DNA of 64,000 bases from Pseudomonas sp. Teo4 (GCF_034387475.1 NZ_JAXCIL010000002.1:2232001-2296000); one strand, 5' to 3'. Positions 47,149 to 55,112 are shown, counted from the first letter of the stretch. The notes: a model not told the origin generated them from the letters alone. Program-made: numbers and translations.

Positions 47149-48024
47149 TCACTGGCGCGCACGTTCCTCCAGCCAGTCCATCAATTCGATCAACCCTGCT
47201 GGCAGGCTTTTGGCCTGGCTCACCAGGTAATAGCCCTTACCGGTCGTCACCTTGATCCCGAACGGCATGCACAGACGCCGGCTGCGCAGGTCGTCGCCAA
47301 TCAGTGCCCAATCGCCGATCGCCACTCCGGTTCCTTGGGACGCCATGGCCATGGCCATGTCCAGCGTTTCGAAGTGTTGTTTCGGGCCTTGGGGGTCGAA
47401 GGTTGCCCCGGCGGCCTGCAGCCATAGCCGCCAGTCATGCTCGTCACGCGAGGGGTGCAGCAGCATGTGGCGCGCCAGGTCTTCGATCTGGCGCAGCGGC
47501 ACAGGCCCCTCCAGCAGCGAAGGCGCACACACCGGGGTCAACTGCTCGTCGAACAGCTTGCGCACCCGCAGCCCATGGTTGGGCAGACTGCCGTAGACCA
47601 CTGCGGCGTCGAAGCCTTCGCGGCGAAAATCCACCCCGTGGTGCACGGTCGTGGTCAGCTCCACAGGTATGTCCGGGCGCAAGGCCTGCCATTCCATCAG
47701 GCGCGGTAACAGCCAGCGCATCACGCAGGTCGGGGCCTTGAGCTGCAAGGTTGCATTGCGTCCGCCCACCTCGCGTACGCCTTGTTCGATCAGGGCAAAC
47801 ACTTGTTGCACTCGCGGCAGCCAGTCCTGGCCTTCACGGGTCAGGCTCAGGCCGCGGGCCTGGCGCTGGAACAGGGCATAGCCCAGATGTTCCTCGAGCC
47901 CGGCAATCTGCCGGCTGACGGCACCTTGGGTGATGTGCAATTGCTGCGCCGCACGGGTGAAATTGCAGTGCTGCGCCGTCACCAGAAACGTGTGCAGGGC
48001 GGGGAGGGGCGGGAGACGTTTCAT
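47149..48024 (-). CDS. LysR-family regulator (GcvA-like)
   Basis: The 291-residue protein starts MKRLPPLPALHTFLVTAQHCNFTRAAQQLHITQGAVSRQIAGLEEHLGYALFQRQARGLSLT, the helix-turn-helix of the GcvA/AmpR branch. The effector domain includes VELTTTVHHGVDFRREGFDAAVVYGSLPNHGL. It is divergent from the ThDP-dependent enzyme at 48139 with 114 bp between them, suggesting it controls that gene. Confidence 0.87.
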   Translation of the reverse strand: MKRLPPLPALHTFLVTAQHCNFTRAAQQLHITQGAVSRQIAGLEEHLGYALFQRQARGLSLTREGQDWLPRVQQVFALIEQGVREVGGRNATLQLKAPTCVMRWLLPRLMEWQALRPDIPVELTTTVHHGVDFRREGFDAAVVYGSLPNHGLRVRKLFDEQLTPVCAPSLLEGPVPLRQIEDLARHMLLHPSRDEHDWRLWLQAAGATFDPQGPKQHFETLDMAMAMASQGTGVAIGDWALIGDDLRSRRLCMPFGIKVTTGKGYYLVSQAKSLPAGLIELMDWLEERARQ

Positions 48025-48138
48025 CGTGGCAAGCCATGACTAAAGGACATGGCTAGTATGTGTTTTTTTGCATTGTGGCGATAGCCATGCCTTGGGTCCA
48101 ATGGGCGCAGATATCCAACAAGATCCAAGGTGAATCCC

Positions 48139-49776
48139 ATGGCAACCTGCGGCGAAGTATTGGTCAAACTCCTTGAAGGCTATGGTGTGGACCATGTCTT
48201 CGGCATTCCCGGTGTGCATACCGTGGAGCTTTACCGAGGCCTGGCGGGTTCCAGCATCCGTCACGTCACCCCGCGTCACGAGCAAGGCGCTGGCTTCATG
48301 GCTGATGGCTATGCCCGCACCCGTGGCAAGCCAGGGGTTTGTTTCATCATTACTGGCCCGGGCATGACCAACATCACCACCGCCATGGGCCAAGCCTATG
48401 CGGACTCGATCCCGATGCTGGTGATTTCCAGCGTGCAATCGCGTGATCAACTGGGTGGCGGTCGCGGCAAACTGCACGAGTTGCCCAACCAGGCGGCGCT
48501 GGTGGGTGGCGTGGCGGCCTTCTCGCACACGCTGATGAGCGCCGATGACCTGCCGCAGGTACTGGCCCGTGCGTTTGCCGTGTTCGACGGCGGCCGTCCG
48601 CGTCCGGTGCATATCGAGATTCCCCTGGATGTGCTGGTCGAGCCGGCTGACCACCTGCTGCCAGCGCGCGTGGTGCGCAGCCAGCGGGCGGGCGCCGCTC
48701 CGCAGGCGGTGGCGGCGATGGCCGAACGCCTGGCCAATGCCCGTCGTCCGCTGATTCTGGCAGGTGGTGGCGCATTGGCTGCGGGTGCAGCCCTGGCGCG
48801 TCTGGCTGAACATCTGCAGGCTCCGGTGGCGCTGACCATCAATGCCAAGGGCCTGTTGCCGTCCTCTCACCCGCTGCAGATCGGTTCGACCCAGTCGCTG
48901 GTGGCCACCCGCGCTCTGGTGGCAGAGGCCGATGTGGTGCTGGCCATTGGCACCGAGTTGGCCGAGACCGACTACGACGTGACCTTCAAAGGCGGCTTCG
49001 AGATCCCGGGCAGCTTGCTGCGCATCGATATCGACCCCGACCAGACCGTACGCAACTACTTGCCGGAGTTGGCGCTGGTGGCCGATGCCGATCTGGCGGC
49101 CCAAGCCTTGCTCAGCGCCTTGCAAGCACAACCGCAACCGGCTCGTGACAACGATTGGGGCGCCGCGCGGGTGATGCGCCTGCGTCAGCGGTTGTCGACG
49201 GACTGGGACCAACCGACTCTGAGCCAGACCCGGCTGCTGCGCAGCATCCTCGAACGTCTGCCCAACGCCATCCTGGTGGGTGATTCGACCCAGCCCGTGT
49301 ACACCGGCAACCTGACCCTGGACATGGATCAGCCACGTCGCTGGTTCAACGCTTCCACCGGTTACGGCACCCTTGGCTACGCGCTGCCCGCCGCCATGGG
49401 CGCGTGGTTGGGCAGCGCCGAAGCGGTGGCCGAGCGTGCGCCGGCGGTGTGCCTGATTGGCGATGGTGGGTTGCAGTTCACCCTGCCGGAGCTGGCCAGT
49501 GCAGTGGAGGCCCAGGTGCCGCTGATTGTCCTGCTGTGGAACAACCAGGGTTACGAGGAAATCAAGAAGTACATGGTCAACCGGGCTATCGAGCCGGTCG
49601 GCGTGGACATTCACACCCCGGACTTCATCGGTGTGGCGCGGGCGCTGGGCGCTGCGGCAGAGCATGTGGCCGATGTCGCCCAACTGCAGGCGGCCTTGGG
49701 GCAAGCCGTGGAGCGCAAGGGCCCGACCTTGATCCAGGTCGATCAGAACCAGTGGCAGGCGGTGGTCTGCGGGTGA
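48139..49776 (+). CDS. ThDP-dependent decarboxylase, probable 5-guanidino-2-oxopentanoate decarboxylase (AruI-like)
   Basis: The 545-residue protein has three domains of the acetolactate synthase/benzoylformate decarboxylase class. It shows the catalytic Glu region VTPRHEQGAGFMADGYARTRGKPG and the ThDP/Mg motif GDGGLQFTLPELASAVEAQVPLIVLLWNNQGYEEI. The N-terminus (TCGEVLVKLLEGYGVDHVFGIPGVHTVELYRGL) strongly resembles AruI of the arginine transaminase pathway as I recall it, which decarboxylates 2-ketoarginine to 4-guanidinobutanal. Similar genes are often labelled acetolactate synthase or mdlC. The ATG at 48139 is preceded by AAGGTGA. Confidence 0.8.
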   Translation: MATCGEVLVKLLEGYGVDHVFGIPGVHTVELYRGLAGSSIRHVTPRHEQGAGFMADGYARTRGKPGVCFIITGPGMTNITTAMGQAYADSIPMLVISSVQSRDQLGGGRGKLHELPNQAALVGGVAAFSHTLMSADDLPQVLARAFAVFDGGRPRPVHIEIPLDVLVEPADHLLPARVVRSQRAGAAPQAVAAMAERLANARRPLILAGGGALAAGAALARLAEHLQAPVALTINAKGLLPSSHPLQIGSTQSLVATRALVAEADVVLAIGTELAETDYDVTFKGGFEIPGSLLRIDIDPDQTVRNYLPELALVADADLAAQALLSALQAQPQPARDNDWGAARVMRLRQRLSTDWDQPTLSQTRLLRSILERLPNAILVGDSTQPVYTGNLTLDMDQPRRWFNASTGYGTLGYALPAAMGAWLGSAEAVAERAPAVCLIGDGGLQFTLPELASAVEAQVPLIVLLWNNQGYEEIKKYMVNRAIEPVGVDIHTPDFIGVARALGAAAEHVADVAQLQAALGQAVERKGPTLIQVDQNQWQAVVCG

Positions 49777-49787
49777 GGCGCTAAACC

Positions 49788-49880
49788 CTCATCGCCGGCA
49801 AGCCGGCTCCCACAGGACCCTGCTATATCAACACGTTATGTGCAGATCCATGAGAGCCGGCTTGCCGGCGATGAGGCCCA
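49788..49880. repeat. REP pair (GCCGGCAAGCCGGC type)
   Basis: CCTCATCGCCGGCAAGCCGG and GCCGGCTTGCCGGCGATGAG flank a 45-base loop between the convergent decarboxylase and AraC genes. Confidence 0.85.
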
Positions 49881-49884
49881 TCCG

Positions 49885-50805
49885 TCAGCCGGCACTGGCT
49901 CGCAGCCGCGCCACATCCCGGATTGGCGGCGCGCCATACAGCCGGCTGTATTCCCGGCTGAACTGCGACGGGCTTTCGTAGCCCACCCGGTACCCAGCCA
50001 CCGCAGCCTCCAGCCCATCGTTGAGCATCAGCCTTCGCGCCTCCTGCAGACGCAGTTGCTTCTGATACTGCAGGGGGCTCATGGAGGTCACGGCCTTGAA
50101 CCGATGGTGCAGGGTAGACGTGCTGAGGTTGACTTCCCGCGCCAGGTCCTCGATGCGCAGCGGCAACTGGAAGTTCTGGTTGAGCCAGGTAATCGCTTGG
50201 CAGACCCTGTGGGTCTGGCTGTTGGCCAAGGCGATTTCGTACAGCCGGTAGCCCTGCGGCCCACGCAGCAGGCGGTAGAGAATTTCGCGGCGGATCAGCG
50301 GCGCCAACATGGCGATATCGCGTGGTGTGTCCAGCAGGCGGACCAGACGCAGCAAGGCATCGAGCAGTTGAGCGTCGGTTTTTTCCACATACAGGCCGCG
50401 ACCTGATGGCAGGTTGGGCACCAGCATTGGCCCACTTTCGGCGATCAGCTGGCTGATCTCGGCTGGGTCGAGGTCAAGGCGTAGCCCCAGGCTTGGGTTT
50501 TCCGGGCTTGCATCGAGCTTGACGCCGCTGATCGGCAGGGTGACCGACACCACCATGTAATGCAGGGGGTCGTAGGCGTACTGTTCGTCACCCAGGAACA
50601 GGCTCTTGCTGCCCTGAGCCAGAATGCACAAGGCCGGCTGCGCCAACGAAGGCACAGAGCGGATGTTTTCCCGATAACTGACCAGATACAGGTCAGCGAT
50701 GGCCGAGGCCGGACCATGTGGGTCACCGGCATGGCGACGGATCAACTCGGCCAGCTCCTGACGTTGCAGTTCCAAGGTCGGATCGATGGAAGTGGCTGTG
50801 GTCAT
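49885..50805 (-). CDS. AraC-family regulator with AraC_N (YqhC-like) sensor domain
   Basis: The 306-residue protein's N-terminal cupin-like AraC_N domain reads SVPSLAQPALCILAQGSKSLFLGDEQYAYDPLHYMVVSVTLP. The C-terminal double helix-turn-helix reads LRIEDLAREVNLSTSTLHHRFKAVTSMSPLQYQKQLRLQEARRLML and AVAGYRVGYESPSQFSREYSRLYGAPP. Proteins of this branch often control alcohol dehydrogenases or reductases in response to aldehydes. AGAGGAAAG precedes the ATG. A perfect 25-bp palindrome lies 64 bp upstream, before the divergent monooxygenase-like gene. Confidence 0.87.
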   Translation of the reverse strand: MTTATSIDPTLELQRQELAELIRRHAGDPHGPASAIADLYLVSYRENIRSVPSLAQPALCILAQGSKSLFLGDEQYAYDPLHYMVVSVTLPISGVKLDASPENPSLGLRLDLDPAEISQLIAESGPMLVPNLPSGRGLYVEKTDAQLLDALLRLVRLLDTPRDIAMLAPLIRREILYRLLRGPQGYRLYEIALANSQTHRVCQAITWLNQNFQLPLRIEDLAREVNLSTSTLHHRFKAVTSMSPLQYQKQLRLQEARRLMLNDGLEAAVAGYRVGYESPSQFSREYSRLYGAPPIRDVARLRASAG

Positions 50806-50868
50806 GATGGCTTTCCTCTACTGACCGACGCAGCATAAGTTTGGGCACTGGCGGGCGCTAGTCGAAAC

Positions 50869-50924
50869 CTGCACGTCGATTGCCTGATCCTGCAACGCGG
50901 CAGGATCAGGCAATCGACGTGCAG
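50869..50924. promoter_or_regulatory. Perfect 25-bp inverted repeat between araC-like and ABM genes
   Basis: Arm one is 50869-50893 (starts CTGCACGTCGATTGCC) and arm two 50900-50924 (ends GGCAATCGACGTGCAG); they are exactly complementary with a 6-base centre AACGCG. The repeat lies between divergent promoters and is unlike the REP families. It is likely an operator for the AraC-type regulator. Confidence 0.6.
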
Positions 50925-51007
50925 TAATGGCCTAACGCGGCGCGCGTGAGAGCCCCTAACCTTGGCAGCCTGGCTTTTCTGTCCGTCCGCTTCAAGGAGA
51001 TCGTGCA

Positions 51008-51301
51008 ATGACCCTACGACAACCGGTCACCCATTTGGCTTTCATCCGTGCCAGCAGCGGTCGTTCGGCTGAGCTGGGCGCACGCCTGCGCGATCTGCTG
51101 GAGCCGTCGTTGCGCACACCCGGCTGCCTGAGTTTCACGGTGCAACGCTCGCAGGCCGATGCCGACCTTTGGCTGCTCAGCGGTAGCTGGCAGGACCAAC
51201 AGGCGATGAGTGGTTATTTTGCCTCGCCCACTTTGGAGCTGTTCGGTGAGCTGGTGCAGGCTCAGGTGGTCAGCAGCCTGGATCTGCATACCTTCGATTG
51301 A
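51008..51301 (+). CDS. Antibiotic biosynthesis monooxygenase (ABM)-domain protein
   Basis: The 97-residue ferredoxin-like-fold protein reads HLAFIRASSGRSAELGARLRDLLEPSLRTPGCLSFTVQRSQADADLWLLSGSWQDQQAMSGYFASP, which matches the ABM/YgiN-like pattern (PGCLxF, W-x2-Q). Relatives are quinol or heme monooxygenases or proteins of unknown function. AAGGAGATC precedes the ATG. It is divergent from the AraC-like gene, and the 25-bp palindrome lies in the shared promoter. Confidence 0.78.
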   Translation: MTLRQPVTHLAFIRASSGRSAELGARLRDLLEPSLRTPGCLSFTVQRSQADADLWLLSGSWQDQQAMSGYFASPTLELFGELVQAQVVSSLDLHTFD

Positions 51302-51369
51302 GCGTGAGGGTCGGAGCAGGCCACGTTGAGGTAAGATGCCGCCTTTCGTTCAACGACGCGGATTGCAAC

Positions 51370-51603
51370 ATGGCACGTAGAGAATTCCCGCATTTCGAAG
51401 CGGTTTCGGCGATGGTTCCGGTGGAAGGTGGTGGCTACAACGCAGCCATTGCCATCAAAGCCTTGGGCATGGGCGGTGCCCCACGTTTCCACAAGGTGCT
51501 CGACGGCGAAGTGTTCAAAAGCGCCATGGCGGCCGATGAGGCCGCCTGCGCCGAACTGGCACGCCTGCAGGGCGTCAGCGAAGAAGGCGAGCTGATCTGG
51601 TGA
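51370..51603 (+). CDS. Small hypothetical protein
   Basis: The 77-residue soluble protein reads MARREFPHFEAVSAMVPVEGGGYNAAIAIKALGMGGAPRFHKVLDGEVFKSAMAADEAACAEL... Strand-rich N-terminal and helical C-terminal halves are evident. No family was recognised. It starts 68 bp after the ABM gene and ends three bases before the convergent flavin reductase stop. Confidence 0.65.
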   Translation: MARREFPHFEAVSAMVPVEGGGYNAAIAIKALGMGGAPRFHKVLDGEVFKSAMAADEAACAELARLQGVSEEGELIW

Positions 51604-52221
51604 TCAGCCGTTTACCTGGGGCCTGACCATCTTGAACAGGTTGCCCAACTCGAAGTAGTCCGCCGGGCCACCACCACGCAGGATCGGCTCGGCGGCGGCG
51701 GTATCGTAGATGCCGTCCTTGAGCAGATGCTCGGCGATGTGTACCGCCACCACCTCGCCAAGAATCAACCAGCTGGGCACCAGCTCCTGATCTGCCCGCT
51801 TGAGCTGGACAATCTGGCTTACCTTGCACTCGAAGGCCACCGGGCTTTCACCCACCCGAGGCACCTTTACGATGCGCGACGGTGTTGCGGTCAGGTTGCT
51901 CAATTCGAACTCGTTCACTTGCGCGGGCACTGCGGCGCAGCTCTGGTTCATGGCCTCGGCCAGGGGGCGGGTGGCCAGGTTCCAGACGAATTCCCCGGTC
52001 TGCTCGATGTTGTTCAGGCTGTCTTTGCGCCCGACGCTGCAGAATCCGATGATTGGCGGAATGTAGTTGAAGGCGTTGAAGAAGCTGTAGGGCGCCAGGT
52101 TCAACTGGCCGTCGCTGTCCTGAGAGGAAATCCAGCCGATGGGGCGGGGGCCGACGATGGCGTTGAACGGGTCGTGGGGCAGGCCGTGGCCTTTTGCGGG
52201 TTCGTAGTAATACATCTGCAT
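51604..52221 (-). CDS. Flavin reductase-like FMN-binding protein
   Basis: The 205-residue protein of the flavin reductase split-barrel (DIM6/NTAB) family reads MQMYYYEPAKGHGLPHDPFNAIVGPRPIGWISSQDSDGQLNLAPYSFFNAFNYIPPIIGFCS. The GPRPIGWISS and NLAPYSFFN blocks are the FMN-contacting signature. It continues KDSLNNIEQTGEFVWNLAT. It likely binds FMN and reduces it with NAD(P)H, or acts on an unknown substrate. Confidence 0.83.
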   Translation of the reverse strand: MQMYYYEPAKGHGLPHDPFNAIVGPRPIGWISSQDSDGQLNLAPYSFFNAFNYIPPIIGFCSVGRKDSLNNIEQTGEFVWNLATRPLAEAMNQSCAAVPAQVNEFELSNLTATPSRIVKVPRVGESPVAFECKVSQIVQLKRADQELVPSWLILGEVVAVHIAEHLLKDGIYDTAAAEPILRGGGPADYFELGNLFKMVRPQVNG

Positions 52222-52289
52222 TGGGCTTGCTGGCCCTACCTCTGGGGGACGAGGCCCCTAGTGTGCCAAGCCTTTTCCCGTCTGAAAAT

Positions 52290-52316
52290 GATCAAGCCCG
52301 GCCGAAGCCGGGCTGG
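52290..52316 (-). terminator. Terminator of the repeat-protein gene
   Basis: AGCCCGGC (52295-52302) and GCCGGGCT (52307-52314) surround CGAA (TTCG on the minus strand), a stable UUCG-type tetraloop. It lies just downstream of the repeat-protein stop; on the minus strand TGATCATTTTC follows. Confidence 0.75.
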
Positions 52317-52332
52317 TTGCTCGCATCAGGGA

Positions 52333-52737
52333 TCAGCTGATGCGGTGGCCGTTGGTGCGATCGAAGCCATCTTCTGCGAAGCGTTGGCCGCCGGTGCGGT
52401 CGAAGCCGTCTTCGGCGAAGCGTTGGCCGCCGGTGCGGTCGAAGCCGTCTTCGGCGAAGCGTTGGCCACCGGTGCGGTCGAAGCCATCTTCGGCGAAGCG
52501 TTGGCCGCCGGTGCGGTCGAAGCCGTCTTCGGCGAAGCGTTGGCCACTGGTGCGGTCGAAGCCGTCTTCGGCGAAGCGTTGGGCGCCAGTGCGGTCGTAA
52601 CCGTCTTCAGCATACGAGGCCGATTGGGTTTGTACTGCTGTGAAGGTGTGCGCGCTGGTGCGGTCGAAACCGTCTTCGGCGAAAGCGCCAGTTGCGATAA
52701 CCGAGAGGGCCAGGGTGAGGATCAGTTTGTTTTTCAT
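52333..52737 (-). CDS. Secreted tandem-repeat protein (AEDGFDRT repeats)
   Basis: The 134-residue protein has a signal peptide (MKNKLILTLALSVIATGAFA) followed by eight AEDG(F/Y)DRT units. The last seven recur every 13 residues (consensus AEDGFDRTGGQRF) after a longer first linker. The mature protein is acidic and polar, lacks cysteine and is likely intrinsically disordered and periplasmic or secreted. I do not know a function; comparable short-repeat proteins occur in other pseudomonads. GGAG lies 8 bases before the ATG. It stands alone with its own terminator. Confidence 0.75.
   Translation of the reverse strand: MKNKLILTLALSVIATGAFAEDGFDRTSAHTFTAVQTQSASYAEDGYDRTGAQRFAEDGFDRTSGQRFAEDGFDRTGGQRFAEDGFDRTGGQRFAEDGFDRTGGQRFAEDGFDRTGGQRFAEDGFDRTNGHRIS
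52336..52640. repeat. 39-bp in-frame tandem repeat array
   Basis: The unit GCGGTCGAAGCCGTCTTCGG with CGAAGCGTTGGCC(G/A)C recurs every 39 bp on the given strand and encodes the 13-residue unit of the secreted repeat protein. Copies are almost identical, so unit number is likely to vary by slippage. Confidence 0.85.
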
Positions 52738-53091
52738 GGTCGTTGCTCCGGTGTGTTCGAGAGGTTGTTTGTTTCTATGGGTTTCATCCTACGCCGATTA
52801 ATTTGATTAAAAAGCGCAAAAAATAGCGCCTAAAAATCGAATTAATAGATGTATTGGCGCAAACCATCATTACTCCTGGGGCTGAAGTCGCTAGAGCAGG
52901 TCTGCGAGAGGCCCTAGGGCGAGTTGAAGGGGTTACGCGTCATGGAAAGCATGAGGGGGCGGAATTAATCGGGAGTTAAGAGGGGAAAATTCCAACCAAA
53001 AGCGTGTTCAACGCATTTTTCATACACCGCCAACCGATTTTTCAGGCTTCGCTTATCACCATCGCCGCACCTCAACCTGGAGCGGCAAACA
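52738..53091. other. Intergenic region with AT-rich promoter DNA
   Basis: Between divergent genes. The part at 52795-52860 is A/T-rich (AATTTGATTAAAAAGCGC, AAAAAATAGCGCC, GAATTAATAG) and may hold the repeat-protein promoter and H-NS-type binding. No gene was seen. Confidence 0.45.
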
Positions 53092-53844
53092 ATGAACAAA
53101 CTTCCGCAAATCACCTTGGCCTTCTGGGTCATGAAGATCTGCGCCACCACCCTTGGCGAGACAGCTGGCGACCTGCTGTCGATGACCTTGAACATCGGTT
53201 ACGCACTCAGCTCGCTGCTGCTGATCAGCGTGTTCTTGCTGACCCTGTTGGGCCAACTGTTCTCGCGCCGCTACCACCCGATGCTTTACTGGCTGGTGAT
53301 TCTCTCCACCAGCACTGCCGGCACCACCATGTCCGACTTCATGGACCGCACCCTGGGCCTTGGCTATGCGGCCGGGTCGGCAGTGTTGATCGGCATTCTG
53401 CTGCTGACCTTCCTGGTCTGGCGCCTGAGCGGAAATCCGCTGGACGTCACTCGCATCAAGAACCGCACGGGCGAGCTGTTCTACTGGGTGGCGATTCTGT
53501 TTTCCAACACCCTGGGCACCGCGCTGGGTGACTACCTGGCCGATGATTCGGGTCTGGGCTTTGCCGGTGGTGCGCTGCTGATCGGCAGCACTATTGGCCT
53601 GGTGGTGCTGGCGCGGTACTGGACGCGCATTCCAGGCGTGGTGCTGTTCTGGGTCGCTTTCGTCCTGACCCGACCGTTCGGCGCAACCTTGGGCGATTTC
53701 CTGACCAAGCCCGCTGAGAAGGGCGGGCTCGACTTCGGCACCATTGGCTCCTCGGCAGTGCTGGGCGGCGTGTTGCTGGTGCTGGTCCTGATGGCGACCT
53801 ATTACCAGCGTCGTGAGCCGCGTCAGGCGTTGGAGATGTCCTGA
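53092..53844 (+). CDS. COG4705-type multi-pass membrane protein with internal four-fold repeat
   Basis: The 250-residue protein has about eight TM helices. Four similar G-x3-GD/SD motifs recur: TTLGETAGDLL, TAGTTMSDFMD, NTLGTALGDYL and RPFGATLGDFL, each followed by a GxGxxxG-type segment (NIGYALSS, GLGYAAGS, GLGFAGGA, IGSSAVLGG). This suggests four two-helix repeats, a transporter-like build. The family (COG4705) is uncharacterised. GGAG precedes the ATG. The stop at 53844 overlaps the end of the convergent Fic gene. Confidence 0.75.
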   Translation: MNKLPQITLAFWVMKICATTLGETAGDLLSMTLNIGYALSSLLLISVFLLTLLGQLFSRRYHPMLYWLVILSTSTAGTTMSDFMDRTLGLGYAAGSAVLIGILLLTFLVWRLSGNPLDVTRIKNRTGELFYWVAILFSNTLGTALGDYLADDSGLGFAGGALLIGSTIGLVVLARYWTRIPGVVLFWVAFVLTRPFGATLGDFLTKPAEKGGLDFGTIGSSAVLGGVLLVLVLMATYYQRREPRQALEMS

Positions 53845-54962
53845 GTGTTGATCTGATAGCGTGTACTGCGGCCACCGCCCGGCAGACGAGTCAGGCACGC
53901 CTTGTCAAGCAAGTCTGTCAGGTGGCGAGTCGCGGTGGCTTTGGAAACCTTGGCAACAGCTTGGTACTGCGTTGCGTTGATGCCGTTCTCGAAGCCACGA
54001 ACCCCGCCATCAAGCAGCCTATTGAGCACCTTGATCTGTTCGGGCAGCAATCCATCGGCCCGGTGTGCATGCCAGAATCTGGCCTTGAGCAGTACACGGT
54101 CGATACGGGCAAGCGCCTGTTCAAGGCTGCTCAAGAGCGTTTGCAGAAACCATGCAAGCCACCGGGTAATGTCCAAGTCGCCCTTCTGGCTATTTTCCAG
54201 TATCTGGTAATAGCCCGCCCTGTCCTCGAGGATGCTCGCGGACATCGCGTAGAAACGGATGGCCTGGCGTTCGCCTTGGGCAAGCGCCAGGTCAGTCAAT
54301 GCTCGGGTCAGGCGGCCATTTCCGTCCTCGAACGGGTGTAATGTCACGAACCAGAAGTGGGCGATGCCTGCGCGCAGCAGTGGGTCCAGGTCGTGGGTGT
54401 TCCGACTGTTGGCAAACCAGTCGAGGAAACTTGCGATCTGATCCTCAAGGCCTACCCGTGGGGGCGCTTCGAAATGTACGGTGGGTTTGTCGATCCGACC
54501 GGAAATGACCTGCATGGGGGCTTCGTCACGCCACTGGCCGACCAGAATGGCCTTTGTCAGGGTGTTTTCGGCCACGGGAAACAGCCAGTGGTGCCAGGTA
54601 AAAAGGCGCTCCAAAGTCAGTGGTTCGTCATATCCTTGAGTCGCGTCCAACATAAGCTGAGCGAGCCCTTCACTTCGTGCATTGGTCGGACCTTGCTCAT
54701 GAATGCCCAAGCGACGCGCCAGTGACGAGCGAACGGAGCCTACGTTCAGTTGCTCACCTTCGATTGCCGACGAGGTGACAATGTTCTGTAGCAGGTTATC
54801 CAATATGTCCTGCCGCTCAATGACCCCGTCCACTGCCCCGATCCTGCCCAGCAGGAGACCTTGTGTTTCTACACAGTCGCGCAATAGCTGGGTGAGTTGG
54901 TCACCTTGCCAGCGAAAATGGGGCCAGTCTGACTGCTGCCAGATCCAGTGCGGAGTACTCAT
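53823..54962 (-). CDS. Fic-family protein with N-terminal inhibitory helix and C-terminal winged helix
   Basis: Fic enzymes transfer AMP (or another phosphate-linked group) to protein side chains. The 379-residue protein has an N-terminal Fic/DUF4172 region, an inhibitory-helix-type motif TSSAIEGEQLN (S/T-x3-E-G), the catalytic core HPFEDGNGRLTRAL (canonical HPFx[D/E]GNGR) and a C-terminal winged helix (INATQYQAVAKVSKATATRHLTDLLDKACLTRLPGGGRSTRYQI). The all-intact motif suggests activity held in check by its own helix. The ATG at 54962 follows AGGA; the ORF start at 55046 would cross the operator. It overlaps the convergent COG4705 gene by 22 bp. Confidence 0.88.
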   Translation of the reverse strand: MSTPHWIWQQSDWPHFRWQGDQLTQLLRDCVETQGLLLGRIGAVDGVIERQDILDNLLQNIVTSSAIEGEQLNVGSVRSSLARRLGIHEQGPTNARSEGLAQLMLDATQGYDEPLTLERLFTWHHWLFPVAENTLTKAILVGQWRDEAPMQVISGRIDKPTVHFEAPPRVGLEDQIASFLDWFANSRNTHDLDPLLRAGIAHFWFVTLHPFEDGNGRLTRALTDLALAQGERQAIRFYAMSASILEDRAGYYQILENSQKGDLDITRWLAWFLQTLLSSLEQALARIDRVLLKARFWHAHRADGLLPEQIKVLNRLLDGGVRGFENGINATQYQAVAKVSKATATRHLTDLLDKACLTRLPGGGRSTRYQINTQDISNA

Positions 54963-54982
54963 AATTGTCCTGCTACGTCCCA

Positions 54983-55045
54983 TGAGCCGAATAAGCCGGC
55001 TATTCGGCTCATTTTGTGAGCCGAATAATAACGCTATTCGGCTCA
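54983..55045. promoter_or_regulatory. Twin dyad operator upstream of the fic gene
   Basis: Two identical dyads TGAGCCGAATA-N7-TATTCGGCTCA (54983-55011 and 55017-55045) stand 34 bp apart, centre to centre, directly upstream of the Fic ATG. Each arm extends one base further to 12 bp. Two dimers of a regulator would bind on nearly the same DNA face. The protein's own winged helix is the likely binder. Confidence 0.75.
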
Positions 55046-55056
55046 CCGGCCATCAT

Positions 55057-55096
55057 GAAAAAGGGGCGCCCCGTTCAACGGAGCGCCCCTTTTCAG
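55057..55096 (-). terminator. Intrinsic terminator of kgtP
   Basis: AAAAAGGGGCGC and GCGCCCCTTTT enclose CCCGTTCAACGGA, which forms an extended stem. On the minus strand the stem ends in TTTTTCATG, just after the kgtP stop at 55113. Confidence 0.85.
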
Positions 55097-55112
55097 TGGT
55101 GCAAGTTCTGGA

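Noticed and set aside
52336..52640. A CRISPR-like regular array
   Set aside because: The 39-bp units are contiguous with no spacers and encode a protein with a signal peptide; no cas genes are present.
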